A stretch of 24,880 nt of DNA, from assembly GCA_902806395.1 (NCBI GenBank), contig CADCWH010000050.1, forward strand, positions 1 to 24,880, written 5' to 3'. The notes under the pieces were generated by a model. It was not told the DNA's origin and ran no database searches. It saw nothing but the letters and a program-made list of their open reading frames with translations. This document shows positions 15,428 through 23,728 of the stretch, piece after piece. Every line of letters starts with the position of its first letter. Position 1 is the first letter of the stretch. The translations under genes were made by a program, and so were the position numbers. The DNA is from an uncultured Thermomicrobiales bacterium. GTDB taxonomy: Bacteria > Chloroflexota > Chloroflexia > Thermomicrobiales > UBA6265.

Positions 15428-15466
15428 GCCGCTCGCTCCCCGCCGATCACGCCCCGCACGGACGGC

Positions 15467-15495
15467 ACGGTACGGGTGCCCCCGGAGGCTGTCAA
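15467..15495 (-). promoter_or_regulatory. Sigma70-type promoter of the fucosidase operon
   Basis: On the - strand, TTGACA (15495-15490, perfect -35) is followed by exactly 17 bases and TACCGT (15472-15467, which keeps the TAnnnT of a -10). It ends 40 bases before the fucosidase ATG. The position and spacing make it the best promoter candidate in the window. Confidence 0.6.
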
Positions 15496-15598
15496 GCACA
15501 ACGCGAACCGCGCCCGGACGGCGACCCATGGGACGCATCGCGCGCGTCAGGCGCAGACACCGCCACGCCTCGACCCGCCGCGCAGAGACAGTTGCCCC

Positions 15599-15632
15599 GG
15601 GAGACCGCCGCCGAGTTCCTCAGGCGGCTCCC
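15599..15632 (-). terminator. Hairpin immediately after the PRC-barrel gene
   Basis: On the - strand, GGGAGCCGCC directly follows the PRC-barrel stop codon and pairs, with one bulge, with GGCGGTCTCCC 13 bases further on. This 10-bp GC-rich stem lies between the PRC-barrel and fucosidase genes and should insulate the fucosidase operon from upstream transcription. No T-run follows. Confidence 0.6.
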
Positions 15633-16181
15633 TCAAGCCACCGATCGCAGGGTCGTCCGCCGGGACGAGACCGGACTCGCACCCTGGTCCATGACGGGAG
15701 CCGGGACTGGATCGGTGACCAGGATCAGGTCATCACCGATCTGGCCGAGTTGGGATGCCGGGATGGATGTCGTCTCGGGATGGAGGCGGCCGTGGGAAAC
15801 CTCGATGGACGAGACCCGGTACGACCCCTGTTCGAAATGGATGGCCGTCAACTGACCCAGGTGCTCCCCACGCTCGGTCATCACCTTCCGCTTCAGCAAG
15901 TCGTCCAGTTCGATCAGGCCGTGACAGCGATCCCCGATCGCCATCTCGCTGCGGACGGCCGCGGCGTCGGTGATCGTGATCGCGTCCGGCCCGATGGCGT
16001 GGACATCGGCCACGTCCACGAGGCTGCGCGCCTTACCGCCGAATAGGCCACCGCCCGATTGAAAGGAGAAGGCGACGATGAGCTTCCGAGTCGGGTCGAG
16101 ATAGACGTGCTCGACCGACCCGAGTTCCGTCCCGTCCGCCAGGCTGACCACCGATGTCCCTCGCACCAACCGTGTGCTCAT
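15633..16181 (-). CDS. Tandem PRC-barrel domain protein
   Basis: A 182-residue soluble protein with two PRC-barrel-like domains. The first (about 3-75) reads RLVRGTSVVSLADGTELGSVEHVYLD, then LVDVADVHAIGPDAITI; the second (about 95-165) reads RKVMTERGEHLGQLTAIHFE, then ASQLGQIGDDLILV. PRC barrels occur in photosynthetic reaction centres, in RimM and in many stand-alone proteins of unknown function. A Gly/Phe-rich insert (FQSGGGLFGGK) resembles that of YlmC/YmxH-like members. No membrane segment is present. The ATG lies 3' of a weak purine tract; the upstream part of the frame overlaps promoter repeats and was excluded. The promoter region is unusually structured (direct and inverted repeats), so the gene may be tightly regulated. 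Confidence 0.85.
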   Translation of the reverse strand: MSTRLVRGTSVVSLADGTELGSVEHVYLDPTRKLIVAFSFQSGGGLFGGKARSLVDVADVHAIGPDAITITDAAAVRSEMAIGDRCHGLIELDDLLKRKVMTERGEHLGQLTAIHFEQGSYRVSSIEVSHGRLHPETTSIPASQLGQIGDDLILVTDPVPAPVMDQGASPVSSRRTTLRSVA

Positions 16182-16205
16182 CGCATTACCCCATCTCTGT
16201 GTGAC

Positions 16206-16238
16206 GTGTACGTACGACGTTGTTCGAGTGTACGTTCG
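16206..16238 (-). promoter_or_regulatory. Two 11-bp direct repeats upstream of the PRC-barrel gene
   Basis: GTGTACGTACG (16206-16216) and GTGTACGTTCG (16228-16238) match at 10 of 11 positions and start 22 bases apart, about two helical turns, so both would face the same side of the DNA. They lie 25-57 bases before the PRC-barrel ATG. This spacing suggests a tandem operator for a DNA-binding regulator, which is not encoded in the window. Confidence 0.45.
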
Positions 16239-16249
16239 CACTAATCGTG

Positions 16250-16271
16250 CCAAGTTGTCAAGGCAACTGGG
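16250..16271 (-). promoter_or_regulatory. Inverted repeat around a TTGACA box upstream of the PRC-barrel gene
   Basis: CCAAGTTG (16250-16257) and CAACTGGG (16264-16271) form an inverted repeat with 7 of 8 pairs around a 6-base spacer. On the - strand the centre contains TTGACA (16261-16256), a perfect -35 hexamer. No good -10 lies 17 bases downstream; the nearest TAnnnT, TACACT, is 23 bases away. It could be an operator overlapping a promoter, with the direct repeats just downstream. Confidence 0.4.
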
Positions 16272-16371
16272 GGTGGGGAGTCTCAGGGCTCGGGATGGAC
16301 CTTGCGAGAGAGGCGGGCAAGAGGGGGCCACCGGGGTACGGTTCTCTCCGCACGCGCGATGGTCTGAGAGG

Positions 16372-18168
16372 TCAATCGGCGGCGATCTCCTCACCCCTCC
16401 ACTGCTTAGCGTGCAGGGCAGCATAGGTGCCACGTCGGGCCAGCAGTTCCTCGTGGCTGCCCTGCTCGACGATCCGCCCCTGCTCCAAGACCACGACCAG
16501 GTCGGCCTCCCGGATGGTGCTCAGTCGGTGGGCGATGACGAACGATGTCCTCCCCTTCAGGAGGCGGCGTAGGGCGGCCTGGATCACCCTCTCGGTGCGG
16601 GTGTCGATACTGCTTGTCGCCTCATCCAGGATCAAGATACGGGGGTCGGCGAGCAGGGCACGGGCGAAGGAGAGGAGCTGCCGCTGGCCGACCGAAAGGC
16701 TGGTGCCCCGCTCCTGGACCTCGGTGTCGTAGCCTTCCGGCAGGCGGGTGATGAACTCGTGGGCCCCGACGTCGCGGGCTGCGCGCTCGACCGCGTCGTC
16801 CGGGGCCTCCGGCCGGGCGAAGCGGATATTGTCCCGCACCGTGCCGCCGAAGAGGAACGTGTCCTGGAGGACGATGCCGACCTGAGACCGGAGCGAAGTC
16901 TGGGTCACGTCACGCAGGTCGTGACCGTCGATGGTGATAGCCCCGTCCCAGACATCGTAGAAGCGCATCAGCAGGTTGATCATCGAACTCTTGCCGGCCC
17001 CGGTCTCACCGACGAAGGCGACCGTCTGGCCCACCGCCACGTCCAAGTCGATCCCATGCAAGATCTCGGTGTTGCCATAGCCGAAGGTGACGCCCTCGTA
17101 CCGCACCGCGCCGGCGATCGCGGGCAAGGCGGTCGCGCCCGGTCGGTCTCGCACGTCGGGCTCGACGTCCAGGACCTCGAAGATGCGCTCGCCGGCCGCC
17201 ATCGAAGCCTGCATCACGTTGTACTGCTGGCTGAGGTCCCGGATCGGCTCGAAGAAGCGGTCCACCAAGGCGATGAACAGCACCAACTCGCCCAGCGTCA
17301 ACTTCAGGTCGAAGACGAACTGTCCCCCGACGTAGAGCGCGGTCACGGTGGCCGTTGCCCCGATCATGATGACGATCGGTAGCAGCAACGCCCCCAACCA
17401 GGCGGCATCCTTGGACGCGACGAGGTTGGCCCGGTTCAGACCGGCGAATCGCTCGCGGCGACCCTCCTCCCGCACGAATGCCTGCATCACCCTCATCCCG
17501 GCGATGCTCTCGGCCAGATTGGCGTTGACGGCGCCAATCGTCCGCCGCGTCTCCCGATAGGTCTCGATCGCCCGGGTGCGCCAGACCCGCATCACGACGA
17601 TCATCACCGGCAAGGCGATGAAGGTCAGCAAGGCCAATTGCCAGTCGGTCAGGAGCATCACGACCACGATCCCGATCAGGATCAGGACATTGCCGAAGAT
17701 GCCGAGCAAGCCGTCGGCGAACATCTCGTTGATGACACCGACATCATTCTGGATCCGGGTCATGATCGCGCCGACGCCGCGCTTGTCGATATAGGTCAGA
17801 CTCAGGGTCTGGAGATGGCGGAACATCGTGTCGCGCAGGTCGTAGACCACCCGGTTCCCCAGCCATGACGTCAGGTAAAACTGGCCCCACATCGTCAGGA
17901 ACCGCAGGATCAGCGTCAAGACGAAGGCGGCGCCGAGCATGTTGACCGCCGAGGACCGCCGCGGACCGTCGGGCCGGACCTCGTCCACCGCCTGACTGAA
18001 CAACCAGGGCAACGCCAGGTCGCAGCCGATCACGACGACGATAGCCCCCAGCAGGAGCAGGGCCCGGGCCCGGTACGGCAACACGTAGGCGAACAGGCGC
18101 CGCATGACCCGCGCGTCGTACGCCTTCCCGAGCAGATCATCGGGGTCGACGTTCATCATCATCGCCAT
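16372..18168 (-). CDS. ABC exporter half-transporter with intact Walker B glutamate
   Basis: A 598-residue type IV (ABC_membrane) exporter: about six transmembrane helices in residues 30-310 and a C-terminal nucleotide-binding domain. Walker A is GETGAGKS (387-394), the signature is the variant LSVGQ (491-495), Walker B is ILILDEATSS with E516, and the switch histidine H547 is in IAHRLSTIR. It forms a pair with the next gene, 37 bases upstream. The two proteins' defects are complementary (see partner), as in heterodimeric exporters of the TM287/288, BmrCD or LmrCD type, many of which export drugs or lipids. AGGA lies 8 bases before the chosen ATG; the 56-codon extension would overlap the partner gene. 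The substrate is unknown. Confidence 0.93.
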   Translation of the reverse strand: MAMMMNVDPDDLLGKAYDARVMRRLFAYVLPYRARALLLLGAIVVVIGCDLALPWLFSQAVDEVRPDGPRRSSAVNMLGAAFVLTLILRFLTMWGQFYLTSWLGNRVVYDLRDTMFRHLQTLSLTYIDKRGVGAIMTRIQNDVGVINEMFADGLLGIFGNVLILIGIVVVMLLTDWQLALLTFIALPVMIVVMRVWRTRAIETYRETRRTIGAVNANLAESIAGMRVMQAFVREEGRRERFAGLNRANLVASKDAAWLGALLLPIVIMIGATATVTALYVGGQFVFDLKLTLGELVLFIALVDRFFEPIRDLSQQYNVMQASMAAGERIFEVLDVEPDVRDRPGATALPAIAGAVRYEGVTFGYGNTEILHGIDLDVAVGQTVAFVGETGAGKSSMINLLMRFYDVWDGAITIDGHDLRDVTQTSLRSQVGIVLQDTFLFGGTVRDNIRFARPEAPDDAVERAARDVGAHEFITRLPEGYDTEVQERGTSLSVGQRQLLSFARALLADPRILILDEATSSIDTRTERVIQAALRRLLKGRTSFVIAHRLSTIREADLVVVLEQGRIVEQGSHEELLARRGTYAALHAKQWRGEEIAAD

Positions 18169-18205
18169 CGGCGGAGTCCTCGTTCGGCCATGGGGGGGTG
18201 GGCCA

Positions 18206-20095
18206 TCAGTCGTCACCGGCCCCGGCGTAGGCCCGTCGCGGGGTTTGGCCGTGGGTCCGGCCGTCAGCCGCCTGGTCCTCCGGCATGACGGTCGGGTCGA
18301 CCTCATCCGGGGGTACCGGGACGAGTCCGTCACCATCGGGAGAGGGCGCCTCGTCGGCCACTAGGCCGGACCGCTCCCGCCGTTGGAGGTCATAAAGTTC
18401 GCGGTAGAAGCCGTCCTCGGTCAGGAGCCGCTCGTGGGTACCACGCTGGACGATCCGGCCACCCTGCAGGACCAGAATCTGGTCGGCGGACCGCACGGTA
18501 TCCAGGCGCTGGGCGACGATGAAGGTCGTCCTGCCGGCCATCAGGGTCTGGAGGGCCATCTGGATGTCAGCCTCGGTCCGGGAATCGACGCTGCTGGTGG
18601 CGTCGTCGAGGATCAGGATCGGAGCGTCGAGCAGGATCGCCCGGGCGATCGCCAGGCGCTGCTTCTGGCCCCCCGAAATCGAGACGCCGCGCTCCCCCAA
18701 CGTGGTCGCGTAGCCATTGGGCAGGGCGCTGATGAAGGGATGGGCACTGGCGGCCCGGGCGGCGGCTTCGACCTCGGCGTCGGTGGCCTCGGGCCGGCCG
18801 AACGCGATATTGTCCCGGATCGACTCGGAGAACAGGAAGGTCTCCTGCATCACGATCGCCACGTTGCGGCGTAGCGAGGCGAGCGTCAGGTCCCGCACGT
18901 CGTGCCCATCGACCGAGATCTTGCCGGCGGCCACGTCATAGAAGCGGGGGATGAGGCCGACGATGGCGCTCTTGCCCGAGCCGGTCGCTCCGACCAGGGC
19001 GATGGTCTCGCCCGGGCGAGCCACGAACGAGACATCGTCCAGGGCCGGGAACCGGGCCCCGGGGAACGTGAACTGGACAGCATCGAACCGGACCTCGCCG
19101 GTGGACCGGCCCAGCGCGATCGCGCCGGGCCGGTCGGCGATCGTCGGCTTGGTGTCGAGGGTGCCAAAGATCCGCTCGCCAGAGGCGATCGCCCGGGCGA
19201 TCCGGTTGACGACGAACCCGAGCCAGCGGATCGGCTCCGCGAGCAGGGTCAGGTAGCGGTTGAACGCCACCAGCGTTCCGATCGTCATCTCCCCGGCCAG
19301 CACCCGGTGCCCACCCAGCCAGACCACCGCCGCGATCCCGATGCCGGACCCGAACAGCATCCCGGCGTAGGACCGGGACCAGCGACTGGCCGCGGCCACG
19401 TTGCGGTCGAACAGCTCGACCAACTCGTGCTGGAACCGGTCGTTCTCGTTCGCTTCCTGGGCGAAGGCACGGACGACCCGGCCCCCGGCCACGTTCTCTT
19501 GCAGGGCCGAGGTCATCACCCCGAACTGCTGCTGGACCCGGGTGAACATCGGCCGGATGCCATTCCCGAAGTGGAACGAGTACCAGACCAGCGGCGGGTA
19601 GATCACCAGCGCCACGACGGCCAGCAAGACATCGAGCCGGAGGAGGATCACCGCCACCGCGACGAAGGTGCCGGCCATCAAGAGCAGCGTCCTGAGCGCC
19701 ATCATCAGCATGCCCCGAACGTTGTTGATGTCCTCGGTGGCCCTGGTCATCAGTTGACCGGTCTGGGAGCGGTCGTAGAAGCTGAAGGACAGGCGCTGGA
19801 GGTGGGCGAACAATTCGGCCCGCATGTCGTTGCCGACCTGCTCGGCCAGCACGTTGAGCAGATAGACCCGGCCAAAGGTGAACAGTCCCTGGACCGCCGC
19901 GATCCCCAGATAGGCAATGACCGCCCGGACCAGGAATCCCCGGTCGCCAGCCGAGATCCCCTCGTCGATCGCCCGCGCTAAGACCCAGGGCAGCGTCAAC
20001 TGGGCCGCTAGGGCCAGGAAGAGGGACGAGTAGGCAATCACGAGTTGGGGACGATATGGGCCCAGGTACCGCAAGATGCGGATCAGGATGCGCAC
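18206..20095 (-). CDS. ABC exporter half-transporter with degenerate catalytic site
   Basis: A 629-residue type IV ABC exporter, upstream partner of the gene at 16372. Transmembrane domain about 1-310; nucleotide-binding domain 330-570 with Walker A GATGSGKS (369-376), canonical signature ISGGQ (473-477), and Walker B ILILDDATSS, in which the catalytic Glu is Asp (D498). The switch histidine is replaced by Gln (Q529 in IVAQRLDTVR). These are the marks of the degenerate-site subunit of heterodimeric exporters such as TM287. The start is GTG with GAGG 6 bases upstream. A C-terminal tail of about 55 residues (Asp/Pro/Glu-rich, then RRAYAGAGDD) is probably disordered. Divergent from the aminotransferase gene. 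Confidence 0.94.
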   Translation of the reverse strand: MRILIRILRYLGPYRPQLVIAYSSLFLALAAQLTLPWVLARAIDEGISAGDRGFLVRAVIAYLGIAAVQGLFTFGRVYLLNVLAEQVGNDMRAELFAHLQRLSFSFYDRSQTGQLMTRATEDINNVRGMLMMALRTLLLMAGTFVAVAVILLRLDVLLAVVALVIYPPLVWYSFHFGNGIRPMFTRVQQQFGVMTSALQENVAGGRVVRAFAQEANENDRFQHELVELFDRNVAAASRWSRSYAGMLFGSGIGIAAVVWLGGHRVLAGEMTIGTLVAFNRYLTLLAEPIRWLGFVVNRIARAIASGERIFGTLDTKPTIADRPGAIALGRSTGEVRFDAVQFTFPGARFPALDDVSFVARPGETIALVGATGSGKSAIVGLIPRFYDVAAGKISVDGHDVRDLTLASLRRNVAIVMQETFLFSESIRDNIAFGRPEATDAEVEAAARAASAHPFISALPNGYATTLGERGVSISGGQKQRLAIARAILLDAPILILDDATSSVDSRTEADIQMALQTLMAGRTTFIVAQRLDTVRSADQILVLQGGRIVQRGTHERLLTEDGFYRELYDLQRRERSGLVADEAPSPDGDGLVPVPPDEVDPTVMPEDQAADGRTHGQTPRRAYAGAGDD

Positions 20096-20470
20096 GGCAG
20101 CCTCGCTGAGAAGATGGGATATGGAGCATCCAGAGAGTTGCCGCCGTCAGCGCCGGCAGTTTCATGGCCCGCATGGCCGGTGCCGCCGCACCGGTGTTTT
20201 CCGTGCCCGGCGGATCTCGTGAGCCATCTAGTCCGAAACCACTGGCTCACCCGGCGACACACTGGTTTTCCCGGGACGTGGACCCCCGAACGAGGGTGGT
20301 GCCTCGCCTCGGTGGGGACAGATGGTCCGGGCGATCGATAAGGGGTGATCCCGCGGTACCAGAATATCGACAGGCGAGATGATTCCCCCGAGCCCCCCTG
20401 GCCCAGCGGGGCGTTAGAATGCCCGGGAGCGACCGGAGATCGGCTGATCAGCAGTGGCAGGGGGAGCGAT
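20096..20470. other. Divergent intergenic region between the ABC exporter and aminotransferase genes
   Basis: About 375 bases without a gene. An 8-bp perfect inverted repeat, GTGAGCCA (20219-20226) and TGGCTCAC (20243-20250), lies near the middle and could be an operator or hairpin. Nearer the aminotransferase, TAGAAT (20415-20420) resembles a -10 box, but no matching -35 is evident. GGGGAG just before 20471 is the ribosome site of the aminotransferase. Confidence 0.4.
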
Positions 20471-21631
20471 ATGCGGCTGGCGACGCGGATGGGGCGACTG
20501 GGGACCGAGACTGCCTTCGAGGTGCTGGTGCGGGCCAAGGCCCTGGAAGCCCAGGGCCGCGACATCATCCACCTGGAGATCGGCGAGCCCGACTTCGGCA
20601 CCCCGGACAACATCGTCGAGGCCGGTGCCGAGGCCCTGCGCTCTGGCTGGACCCACTACGGCCCCTCCCCTGGATTGCCGGAACTGCGGGAGGCGATCAC
20701 GACCTACGTCAACCGTTCCCGGGGAACTGCCTTCGAACCAGGCCAGGTCATCGTCACCCCCGGTGGAAAGCCGATCATGTTCTTCGTCATGCTGGCCCTG
20801 CTCGAGGCCGGCGACGAAGCGATCTACCCAGACCCGGGCTTCCCGATCTACCGATCGATGATCGACTTCTCGGGTGCGACCGCCGTGCCGATCCCCCTCC
20901 GCGAGGAACGCGCCTTCGGCCTCGACGTGGACGAGTTGGCATCCCTGGTGACTCCCAGGACCAAGCTGCTGGTCCTCAATAGCCCCGGGAACCCCACGGG
21001 TGGCGTCCTCGACCGAGCAGAGATCGAGGCAATCGCCCGCCTGGCCGTCGAGCGGGACCTGGTCGTCCTCAGCGACGAGATCTACAGCGAGCTGGTCTTC
21101 GAGGGAGAGCACGTCTCGATCGCCACGATGCCGGGGATGGCCGAGCGGACGATCATCCTGGACGGCTTCTCGAAGACCTTCGCGATGACGGGCTGGCGCC
21201 TCGGCTACGGCCTGATGCCGACCCCATACGTCGAGGCCATCAACCGCCTGATGGTGAACAGCGTGTCCTGCACCGCCGTCGCCACGCAGCGGGCTGGGAT
21301 CGAGGCCCTGACGGGACCGTGGGACGAGGTCGTCCAGATGCGGGACGCCTTCAAGAGCCGCCGGGACCTGGTCGTGGACGGCCTGAATGCGATCCCCGGC
21401 ATCACGTGCGTCCGCCCCAAGGGTGCCTTCTACGCCTTCCCCAATATCTCCGCCACCGGCCAGGGAAGCAAAGCCTTCGCCGACCGACTGCTCCAGGACT
21501 TTGGCGTCGCCGCGCTCTCCGGCACCGCCTTCGGCGACCACGGCGAAGGATACCTGCGCCTCTCGACCGCCAACTCGGAGGCGAACTTGAGTCAGGCCCT
21601 GGAGCGCATCGCCGCCTGCGCCGCCGGATAG
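20471..21631 (+). CDS. Class I/II PLP-dependent aminotransferase (aspartate aminotransferase-like)
   Basis: A 386-residue fold-type I aminotransferase. It shows LEIGEPDFGTP (36-45), THYGPSPGLPELREAI, NSPGNPTGGV with N174 of the PLP site, SDEIYSELVF (D202, Y205), the Schiff-base lysine K235 in GFSKTFAMTGWRLGY, and R363 in YLRLSTANS for the substrate carboxylate. It matches the aspartate/aromatic/alanine aminotransferase group (I-gamma-like), whose exact substrate cannot be told from motifs. The start follows GGGGAG by 4 bases; the frame is open 42 codons upstream but not protein-like there. Monocistronic: divergent from the ABC exporter and convergent with the PH-domain gene. Confidence 0.94.
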   Translation: MRLATRMGRLGTETAFEVLVRAKALEAQGRDIIHLEIGEPDFGTPDNIVEAGAEALRSGWTHYGPSPGLPELREAITTYVNRSRGTAFEPGQVIVTPGGKPIMFFVMLALLEAGDEAIYPDPGFPIYRSMIDFSGATAVPIPLREERAFGLDVDELASLVTPRTKLLVLNSPGNPTGGVLDRAEIEAIARLAVERDLVVLSDEIYSELVFEGEHVSIATMPGMAERTIILDGFSKTFAMTGWRLGYGLMPTPYVEAINRLMVNSVSCTAVATQRAGIEALTGPWDEVVQMRDAFKSRRDLVVDGLNAIPGITCVRPKGAFYAFPNISATGQGSKAFADRLLQDFGVAALSGTAFGDHGEGYLRLSTANSEANLSQALERIAACAAG

Positions 21632-21650
21632 CGTTCCCCGGTCAACGCGG

Positions 21651-21677
21651 TGACCTCCCGGCGCCGCCGAGAGGTCA
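21651..21677. terminator. Hairpin between convergent aminotransferase and PH-domain genes
   Basis: TGACCTC (21651-21657) and GAGGTCA (21671-21677) form a perfect 7-bp stem with a 13-base GC-rich loop, located in the 51 bases between two convergent stop codons. Its position suggests a shared terminator; no T-run is present. Confidence 0.5.
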
Positions 21678-21682
21678 GGTCA

Positions 21683-23728
21683 TCACGGCCGGTGTTCCCC
21701 GGCGGCCGGACGTGTCGCCGGGTCGGAACGCGTCGGGCGTGGCCGCAGGGCCGCGAGCAGCGCGTCGCCGGCGTTGACATCGAGGTGCTCGATCCCAACC
21801 GTGCCGCCGCTGCCACCCGACGCCACCGCCGCTCGGAAGGTGGCCAGGCCGGCTCGCCTTTGCAGGGGGCTCTCCAAGAGGACGCGGCGTTGGATTCGCC
21901 GCGCCGGCAGGACCGACGTCCGCCGCGCGATCCCCCTGCCCCGCACGGTGAGCAGCCCCTGCTCGTCCAGGGACCAACCCGCGTCGGCGAACCGCCACAG
22001 GCCGAGACCGATCGCCACTGGTGCCAGGGCTAGCACGGCAAGGCCGGCCCACCAATCCAAGAACGGGACGATGGCCGCGATCACCACGGCGAAAGCCGTC
22101 AGCGGCAGGAGGTCGAAGGCGGGGCCCAGGGCATACCGACGCCGGGATATCGCCGGCAGGCGGTTCAACCGCCCATCGAGCGCATCCAAAGACAGGGCCA
22201 GTTCCGGCACGACCTGGCGCAGCAGACCCTCGGCCTGATCTCGCCGCAGCAGCGGGAAGAGGATGCCCGTTTCCGGCGCGTCGGTCCCGTAGCCGGCGCT
22301 CTCGACCCGCAACGCGACCAGGCCGAAGGGCTGGCGCAGCAGGCCCTCGGTGATCGTCAGGGCTTGGATCCGGCGCAACGGGATCGTCGTTTGACGCCGG
22401 TCCAGTAGGCCGGCGCTGGTCAGCAGGTTGTCGCCGTCACGTCGCAGGGTGAATCCACCGAACGTCAGGACGGTGGTGACGATCGCGAAGAGCCAGGCCA
22501 GCAGCCCGACCACGACGCCGCCGACCACGATGCCCCGGACCGAAACGTCCATCACCACGCCCGAGAACCGCTGGTAGACGTCCTCCGGCAACACGTCGTC
22601 GACGAGTTGCAGCCCCCCGGCGACGATTGCGAGGGCTGGACCAATCCGGCCGGACGTCGCACCGGCGACCAAGAGGTCGCGGGTCGAGAGCGCTCGGACC
22701 ACCGTCCCCGCCGGGCCCATCCTCAAGTCGGCCTCGCCGCCGTGGACTCCGGATTCATGCTGGCCCGACACGCTGGCGGGACGGAGGAGGCTCGCTAGCC
22801 TGGTGGCTTCCGCTCTGGTCAGCGACTCGAACGTGACATCGCTCCCGGCCGCGCCACCGGCCGCCGTCTCGACCTTGACCCGGACGACGCCCAACACCCG
22901 CTGCAGCGGACTCTCACCGGTATCCACGGCCTGGACCCGCTCGAGGGGCACCGAGCGCTCCTGCCGCGAGACGACGCCGGAATGGACCCGCAACTCGCCC
23001 GCGATCACCTCATACCGGAACGCCCACCACCGTGCCACCGTGGTCGCCAGGCCCAGTGTGGCGCCGATGCCGGCGATCGCCAGGAACGGCGAGTCGCCAT
23101 TCCCACGTCCCGAGATGAGGACAACGGCCAAGGGCACCAGGAATCCCCTCACCGACCGGATCAACTGGAGCAGGATCCATGACGGGTGCTGTCGCCTCGA
23201 TGAGAGGTGGGCCGCCGCCACCGGCGGTCCACCGGCGGATTGGGGACCCAGGGCGTCCACCGACCGCCGGTCCGAGTCCCCCGAGGACCCCAGCACTTCG
23301 TCGGGCCGACCGGGACGCTCTCCCCACACCTCGATGAGCGGTCCGACCGTGGCCGCGCCGTCGGCGGGTGGTCGGGCAATCTTGGGATCTAGCCCAGTGG
23401 TCCGCCCCGGGGACGGAGCGGACAGAGAGCCGTCGACAGGGTCCTCCGTTCGGGAGGGACCGTCGCCCGGGACGGGATATGCCCCTTCACCGGCATTCTC
23501 ACTCGTCCCCGCCGACGGCCCCGTGGTGGACCTTTCAGTGATCGCCCCCGATTGACCATTTTCAGCCGGGTCCCGAACGTGGTCCGCGGAGACACCTACA
23601 TCCCCCGGCCGTCCCATCCATCCGTCCGCCGCCTCGCCGGTCCGCGGCGCTGTCGTGGAGGAGTCTGACTCGTGGTCAGCGTCCCGCCGCTCGTCGCCAC
23701 CTGTGGCGAGGGGAGTCGGTGGTTCCAC
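21683..23728 (-). CDS. YdbT-like membrane protein with three bacterial PH (bPH2) domains
   Basis: A 681-residue membrane protein. Residues 1-180 are low-complexity, rich in Pro, Gly, Asp, Ser and Thr and probably disordered. Then come three repeats of a hydrophobic pair of helices followed by a bPH2 domain. The domains are recognisable as RYEVIAGELRVHSGVVSRQERSVPLERVQ, LRRDGDNLLTSAGLLDRRQTTIPLRRIQ (each split here by eye), and LDEQGLLTVRGRGIARRTSVLPARRIQ. This three-domain plan is that of YdbT, whose partner YdbS is the adjacent upstream gene. The pair is widespread and poorly understood. It starts at a GTG immediately after the partner's TAG, so translation is probably coupled, though a later start within the disordered region cannot be excluded. 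Confidence 0.88.
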   Translation of the reverse strand: MEPPTPLATGGDERRDADHESDSSTTAPRTGEAADGWMGRPGDVGVSADHVRDPAENGQSGAITERSTTGPSAGTSENAGEGAYPVPGDGPSRTEDPVDGSLSAPSPGRTTGLDPKIARPPADGAATVGPLIEVWGERPGRPDEVLGSSGDSDRRSVDALGPQSAGGPPVAAAHLSSRRQHPSWILLQLIRSVRGFLVPLAVVLISGRGNGDSPFLAIAGIGATLGLATTVARWWAFRYEVIAGELRVHSGVVSRQERSVPLERVQAVDTGESPLQRVLGVVRVKVETAAGGAAGSDVTFESLTRAEATRLASLLRPASVSGQHESGVHGGEADLRMGPAGTVVRALSTRDLLVAGATSGRIGPALAIVAGGLQLVDDVLPEDVYQRFSGVVMDVSVRGIVVGGVVVGLLAWLFAIVTTVLTFGGFTLRRDGDNLLTSAGLLDRRQTTIPLRRIQALTITEGLLRQPFGLVALRVESAGYGTDAPETGILFPLLRRDQAEGLLRQVVPELALSLDALDGRLNRLPAISRRRYALGPAFDLLPLTAFAVVIAAIVPFLDWWAGLAVLALAPVAIGLGLWRFADAGWSLDEQGLLTVRGRGIARRTSVLPARRIQRRVLLESPLQRRAGLATFRAAVASGGSGGTVGIEHLDVNAGDALLAALRPRPTRSDPATRPAAGEHRP

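Noticed and set aside
18936..20174. 412-codon - strand frame overlapping the upstream ABC exporter gene
   Set aside because: Frame-shifted reading of the same DNA; the exporter frame shows all ABC motifs.
20414..21541. 375-codon - strand frame opposite the aminotransferase
   Set aside because: Antisense shadow; its Asp/Gly/His/Val-rich text lacks any family motif, while the + frame has the full PLP site.
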